Shown: positions 58,960 through 64,000 of the stretch, piece after piece
How positions within the stretch are numbered: the stretch's first letter is position 1
Layout: each line of letters starts with the position of its first letter
Source: Diphasiastrum complanatum
Lineage: Eukaryota > Streptophyta > Lycopodiopsida > Lycopodiales > Lycopodiaceae
DNA: 64,000 bases
Direction: 5' to 3'
NCBI GenBank assembly: GCA_029204225.1
Contig: CM055098.1
Coordinates: forward strand, 8,664,246-8,728,245
Translations under genes and position numbers: made by a program
Notes under the pieces: generated by a model
Told to the model about the DNA's origin: nothing
Database searches by the model: none
The model's input: only the letters and a program-made list of their open reading frames with translations

Positions 58960-60289
58960 GTTTCACCCATTGTTGTCGTCCCGAAGAAGAAGACTGGCAA
59001 AATATGAATATGCTAGGATTTCCGAAAACTCAATGCTGCCACGAGGAAGGACCATCATCCTTTGCTTTTTACTGATTCCATCCTAGATCAGGTTGTTGGT
59101 CAAGAGTGTTACAGTTTCTGTGACGGCTTTTCTGGATATAATCAGGTGGGAGTGCAAAAGGAGGATCGGTCAAAGACCACATTCACGACGGATTGGGGCC
59201 TACAACAAAATGCCCTTTGGTCTTTGTAACGCTCCAGTGACTTTTCAGCGAATCATGATGTTAATTTTCATAGCCTTCCTGAGAACTTTTCTCGAAATAC
59301 TTATTGATAATTTCTGTGTGTACAGTAATATAGAGACACACCTACAGAAGCTGAAATTAACATTGCAACGGTGTCGAGATACTCATTTATCTCTTCATCC
59401 AGAGAAATGTTTTTTTGGTATGAGAGAAGGAATATTGCTCGGACACAAAATATCTAACAGAGGAATAGAAGTCAACAAAGATAAAGTCGAGCTTATAAAG
59501 AACCTCCTGATACCAACCAATTTGTGTGAACTACGAGCTTTCTTAGGACATGTTGGCTATTACAGGAGATTTATTCAAAATCATGCTGCTATTGTTGCCT
59601 CTTTTACACATCTACTGAAGAAACAAGTGGAATACTTGTGGACGAATGAACAGCAGAAAGCATTTGAAAATCTTAAGCAAATGTTGATCAATGCTCCTAT
59701 TTTGAGACCACCCAACTGGGCTATTTTATTTCACAGTTTTGTGGATGTTTCTGCATTTGCTATTGGAATCTGTTTAAGCCAGAAGGACGACCAGAAGAAG
59801 GATCATCCCATCTACTATGCGAGTCGACAGCTCAGTGCATCAGAGAAAAATTATTCGGCTATAGAAAGGGAAGCACTTGGCATGATTTTCACTGTTAAAA
59901 AATTTCGGCATTATTTGTTGGGATATGCATTTATGTTTCATGTGGATCATTATGCTCTTAAGTATCTTGTGAATAAACCAGATCTATCAGGACGAATTGC
60001 TCGATGGGTTCTACTTCTGCAAGAATTCACTTATCAAGTAGAGCTTTGTCAAGGAAAGTATCATACAAATGCTGATTATCTATCGCGACTCAGCACTGGA
60101 AAAATTGAAGGTCCTATCAATGATGATTTTCCAAACGAACATTTATTTGAGATTTCATCTACAAATTCGCTATATTATGATATCATTACTTATCTCAAGG
60201 ATCAGATATATCCGGATGGTTATGATTTGGAGCAAAAGACAGTTTTTCAATATAAGGTAGCACCTTATACAATTATTAGCAATGTTTAG
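58960..60289 (+). pseudogene. pol: G1 reverse transcriptase, RNase H and integrase finger, copy C
   Basis: RT: VVVPKKKTGKI, stop, KLNAATRKDHHPLLFTDSIL, FCDGFSGYNQVGVQKE. Then a frameshift near 59190, MPFGLCNAPVTFQRIMML, and LRTFLEILIDNFCVYSN. The catalytic IDDF box reads IDNF here, so this copy's RT should be inactive even without stops; copy D keeps IDDF. RNase H: FVDVSAFAIGICLSQ, AIEREALGMIFTVKKFRHYL and FHVDHYALKYLVNKPDL, with Asp-Glu-Asp present. HTNADYLSRLSTGK marks its end. The protein style (non-chromodomain, DGFSGYNQV) suggests the Tat/Athila side of Ty3, which agrees with tRNA-Asp priming. Confidence 0.9.
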
Positions 60290-61414
60290 TACAAGCTTGG
60301 TGCAGATCATCAGCTTCGAAGATGTCTCGAATCCGAAGACATTAAAAAGGTCGTTAAAGACTTACACTTAGAAGATGTTGGTGGACATTTTGCTTTGAAG
60401 AACATAGTGAATAAGATATTGACTGCCAAGTATTGGTGGCCAACAATGTTTAAGGATGTATCAAACTTTATTCGTTCATGTGATCCATGCCAAAGATCTG
60501 GTAAGCCTACAAAATCAATGAATTGACCGTTGACACCAATCCTTACTCTTGCACCATTCGAGAAGTGGGGGATTGACTTTGACGGTCCAATTAAACCTGT
60601 TACCCGACATAGAAAATGTCGATATATTCTAGTTGCAACGGATTATGCTACAAAGAACGTGGAAGCAGAGGCGACAAAAAGAAATGATGCAAAAGCTATC
60701 GCGACATTCTTATTCAAAAGTATTATCACCAGATATGGGTGTCCACTCGAACTAGTAAGTGACCGAGGTACATATTTTTTAAATGACACTATACGGTTGC
60801 TGACAACTTGTTTCCTTATCAAACAAAGAAAAACTACATTGTATAATCCAAAAGCAAACGGGTTGACAGAAAGAGCTAATGGAATTTTATGTAAGATCCT
60901 GACTAAAATTACTATTGCACATGCAATGGATTGGGATCAGAAACTACCATCAGTTCTTTGGGCTTATCGTAATACAGAGAAAATCACGACGAAACAAACA
61001 CCATATTTTCTGACATATGGTATGTATCCTATTTTGCCAATTGAATTTGAGGTCAAAACTTTTTGTATCCAAGCTCAACGAACAAATGCAGACTGTATAA
61101 ATGAAAGGCTGACTAATATTGAAGAACTAGCTGAAGCTCGTGAGTCTTCACAAAAATTAATGAAGGAAATCCAGAAACAAAGAAAGAAGAAATATGACAG
61201 TCATATAAAAAAATGTGATCTTAAAGCTGATGATTATGTGTTGATATATAACAGTCACCATCAAAAGTTCCCAGGAAAACTCCATACGCGATGGCTTGGA
61301 CCTAGTAAAGTCATAGAGGTGTTTGGCAATGGTTCTATGCAACTTCAATCACTTGAAGGGGAACTGCTACCTACACGTATTAACGGGTCCAGTAAAAAAA
61401 AATACTACCTTTGA
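60290..61414 (+). pseudogene. pol: G1 integrase, copy C
   Basis: The HHCC finger is read through one stop: LHLEDVGGHFALK, then YWWPTMFKDVSNFIRSCDPC, QRSGKPTKS (60362-60515). A TGA (60524) lies where Trp would fit. The core frame 60530-61414 has FEKWGIDFDGPIKP, VATDYATKNVEAEA (Asp), LVSDRGTYFLND (Asp), NGLTERANGILCKI (Glu), VLWAYRNTEKITTKQTPYFL and the C-terminal DDYVLIYNSHHQKFPGKLHT, RWLGPSKVIEVFGNGSMQLQ. The core has no stop, and all three catalytic residues are there. No chromodomain. It stops at 61412-61414 and is followed by a motif-rich leader and another ORF. Confidence 0.9.
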
Positions 61415-61517
61415 CCAGATTTTTTTTATTTATATATTTTTATTCTTATTATTTTCTAGTATTTTTCTGATAATGTTCGCGACTTTTTTTTTTTTGCTAG
61501 AAAATTGTCTAGAAATT

Positions 61518-61884
61518 TTCGTGAACTTTTCTACCACTGTTCAATATTTGTTCAAACTGTTTCATGTTTTTTTTGAGAATTTTTCTTGTCTTCTCTTAAA
61601 TCTTTTAAGTTATTTTTCAAAGTATTTTCAAGAACTTTTCGAGTAACTTTTGCGACACTCTAACTGTGAACTGAAACTTGTCATTTTTTTTTCTTTCAAG
61701 AATTTTTCTAGCATTTTTTTTTTTCCAGTTTTTGGAGAAATTTTCTAGAATGACGCTTAACATTTTCAAGAATTCTTCGTGAAGTTCTGTATCATTTTCT
61801 AGAATCTCTCAAGAATGTTTCGCGAAACATTCTAGAAACTTTCTAGTATCCTTCAAGAATCTCTCAACCTACCTTTTTCGAGAA
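61518..61884. promoter_or_regulatory. Cluster of TTCnnGAA (heat-shock-element-like) motifs
   Basis: Eleven TTCnnGAA sites occur in 367 bases: 61518, 61627, 61695, 61743, 61765, 61776, 61797, 61819, 61830, 61852 and 61877. Heat-shock factors bind alternating GAA/TTC units. A run from 61813 to 61843 alternates GAA, TTC, GAA, TTC, GAA, TTC, but every other spacing is 6 rather than the canonical 5. It includes a perfect 22-bp palindrome (61812-61833). Function is inference; a decayed tandem repeat is the alternative. Confidence 0.5.
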
Positions 61885-61938
61885 TCTTTCGAAAATCTAT
61901 CTACATACTTTTTACATCCCTCTATTAAAGATGATGGC

Positions 61939-61964
61939 CACGTGATCCTCATTATTCACACGTG
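61939..61964. promoter_or_regulatory. Paired G-boxes
   Basis: CACGTG at 61939-61944 and within CACACGTGTG at 61957-61966. G-boxes are targets of plant bZIP and bHLH factors. They lie 330-360 bases before the ATG of the ORF at 62298, downstream of the TTCnnGAA cluster. Confidence 0.45.
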
Positions 61965-62297
61965 TGTATGCTCACATATCAAAACCGATATTGTTTCTCC
62001 TTAATTTATTTGTTTTCTTTTCAAAAACGTTTTTTCGTCATTAAAGATCGATCTGTCAACTCATAGTTTCAAACACTGACCCATGCACGTACTCCATAAA
62101 TGGAAGTGCCAAATGTCAGGTCACCATGCCACGTCAACATCCCTTCCACACCGCTACTGCATATCAGAGTTATTTTCCATTTTTTTCCTTACACTTTCTG
62201 CCTGCAATTTTATGTTTTCCTGCGCACATTCTCTTTGCGATCAAAGCAGTCATTTGCGACTATTGCGATCTACGAGCTTTCGTGAAAAAATTGAACA

Positions 62298-64000
62298 ATG
62301 GCTTCTGGATCCAGTTCAAGCTCTAACATCATCTGGAAAGCACGCGCAGAAATCCGCCTGACATCCATCCAGTCCTTTTTGGATCGATGCAGGTTGGGTA
62401 ATTTAAAAGTGGACCGCTCCATCATCCTCTCCGAAGTAAGTACGGAGTCTGTCAACTCCATTCATTCCATTTCAAAGGTGGATTTCAAAGTCCATGTGCG
62501 AGGCAAATTCTTCACTATCTCTGAAGACTTGTTCTGCACAACCCTTGGATTATCGATGGATGGGAAGATGATCTCAACAAATAAGGATTCGGTGGATGAA
62601 GCTGCCCACTTCCTTAACAACTGCTTTGTACCCACAAAGGGGTACAAGATCTATATGATTCGTGATACCACATTTAAGATGTTTTGTAAATATGCAAACC
62701 AAGTACTCTTTTTGACGGATGTTGATGCGACGATTTCAGTGCAAAATTTTGGTTACATCTTAGACGCACTTGCGGGTAATCCGGTTTGTTTCGGCACTAT
62801 TACATATAAAGCATTTTTGCGCTGGATCAAGCACCAAAAATTTTCTAGAGTTGGAGCACATGTCTCTCGGCTATGCGCCCATTTCGACATTTTGGACGAG
62901 CAAGAGAAAACATTGCTGACGGGAAGGATGTTGGCCCCCAAGCCAATTGATTTTTTTGGCCTCGTTACTAAAATTGCACCAACCGTCGAAGTAGCAGCTA
63001 CCACTGCTATGGACATTGACGCTGCACCATCCCAGTCGGAACCAGTTCCAGTTGTGGCAATGGAGACTGATGCTGCTGCTAATTCTTCACAGCCTGCATT
63101 TGCTTCCACATCTCAGAAGCAGCCGAGTGCCTCCTCCTCTAATGATGACGCAACTCAGTCTGATACATCAGACAAAAGACAAACAACTGTTGAAGGCGAC
63201 ACTGGGGCACTTGTGGCAGATGACGCACAACCAGATGACCAGCCCCAATGGTATCGCACTATGACCGAGAAAGCCAAAAACCTAGTGGCTGAAGTGTATG
63301 AGTTGGACAAGTACCACCAACAACTTACGATGAAATTTGTCAACTCAGAAAGGAGATGCCAAGAGGATCTCAAGGCGTGTATCGAGAAGATTGATTCGCT
63401 CGAATCAGACAACATGAAGCTGATTGAACGAAATCGTTCTCTCGACACACAGCTTCAAACCTTAATAAAGGAAGCTGATTCTTTAAAACAGATCAATAAG
63501 GCGATTGAGGCTAAGTCTGATAATTATCAGACTCAAAATGATTCTTTAAAGTAGCAACTGACAGCTGCAAATCAACATAATGTCACGCTCCAGAAACATT
63601 TCCAGGAGGAGCGAATGAGAAGACTGAAGGCAGAAGCTGCTCTCTCTGTATGCTCCAATGCAGGGTTCGTTACAGTCGACCTCACGAAGCTAAACCAGCT
63701 CAAAGATGAGATGCGCGACAATTTTCGAGTTGAGTTCCTGCAACCACTCGAGGATTCGAAGGCTCTTGTCGAGGAATAATTGGCGGAGCTAAGGGAGTTT
63801 TCAAGTGAAGCTACCCCATCTTGCGGCGGACCAAATGCACACGACGAGTACCTTCAGGCCTTACTTAGAATTGATGACCTTACACAACAAATTCCATTTG
63901 TGCCTGCTTGCACCGGAGCCTCAGACCATCCCGAGTATCTGGAAGCAGTCGCAAAGATTGACAAGCTCAATTCATCTTTGGCATTTTTAGGACCCATACT
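62298..64000 (+). pseudogene. Extra ORF downstream of G1 pol (coiled-coil protein, partial)
   Basis: An ATG in strong context (AACAATGGC) opens a 418-codon frame to a TAG at 63552. The same frame continues to the window edge with one more stop (TAA at 63777). Residues 1-10 are Ser-rich. A globular part (about 15-225) contains SISKVDFKVHVRGKFFTISE, DLFCTTLGLSMDGKM and CFGTITYKAFLRWIKHQKF. A low-complexity Ser/Asp/Gln linker follows (about 235-320), and then a long coiled coil with heptads (ERRCQEDLKACIEKIDSLES, DTQLQTLIKEADSLKQINK). The RGKxF-I-x-LGL pattern recalls the 'putative plant transposon protein' domain often found beside plant retroelements; this is from memory and tentative. It could also be a host-like gene. 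The in-frame stops resemble those of the neighbouring element. Confidence 0.5.

Noticed and set aside
62753-63109. Minus-strand frame inside the extra ORF
   Set aside because: Shadow of the long plus-strand coiled-coil frame.

Overview
This window is nuclear DNA from a land plant, probably a large, repeat-rich genome. The evidence is plant LTR retrotransposons of the Ty3 and Ty1 classes, a CACTA transposon, long CT/GA microsatellites, GT-AG introns and one clear plant stress gene (ASR family). No bacterial operon structure is present. Two DNA-element relics at 18-22 kb (a Cys-rich transposase-like protein and a ParB-like protein) resemble families I associate with seed-free plants, so a fern or lycophyte is possible and a gymnosperm cannot be excluded. 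I cannot name the species.

Layout. 1-3.1 kb: an unrecognised host gene on the minus strand, two phase-compatible exons, running off the left edge. 3.7-5.7 kb: microsatellites, a perfect 18-bp hairpin and a tandem pair of SINE-like units. 6.3-8.3 kb: a decayed Ty3 fragment (G3). 9.1-10.4 kb: a Ty3/Ty1 chimera on the minus strand. 11.3-18.2 kb: a 1,285-bp LTR, a tRNA-Asp primer site and gag of Ty3 family G1, then a 2.3-kb repeat-rich spacer, then pol of a second Ty3 family (G2). 18.2-22.4 kb: relics of a transposase-like gene (minus) and a spliced ParB-like gene (plus), with two clusters of 23-bp palindromes. 24.8-25.3 kb: an intact two-exon ASR gene, the best gene in the window. 26-34 kb: Ty1 RNase H, head-to-head CACTA pieces, and a diverged G1 copy. 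34-43 kb: four Ty1 fragments, one of them (39.6-43.1 kb) long.

43-61 kb is a mosaic built from G1, G2 and Ty1 pieces. A 1,989-bp block is duplicated directly (43.08 and 49.91 kb). A G1 LTR with its own flanking DNA is present in inverted orientation (46.6-48.6 and 55.3-56.2 kb). The same G2/Ty1 recombinant occurs three times in the window (9.1, 48.9 and 54.2 kb). The best G1 copy is 56.0-61.4 kb, and it is followed by an 880-bp leader packed with TTCnnGAA motifs and G-boxes and then by an extra ORF (62.3-64.0 kb, running off the right edge).

How it fits together: the two host genes at 0-3 and 24.8 kb sit in a sea of nested, recombined and decayed mobile DNA. Most element ORFs carry stops, many of which look like C-to-T changes at CG or CHG sites, as expected for methylated repeats. 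The retroelements would have worked as gag/protease/RT/RNase H/integrase systems, but none here is complete.
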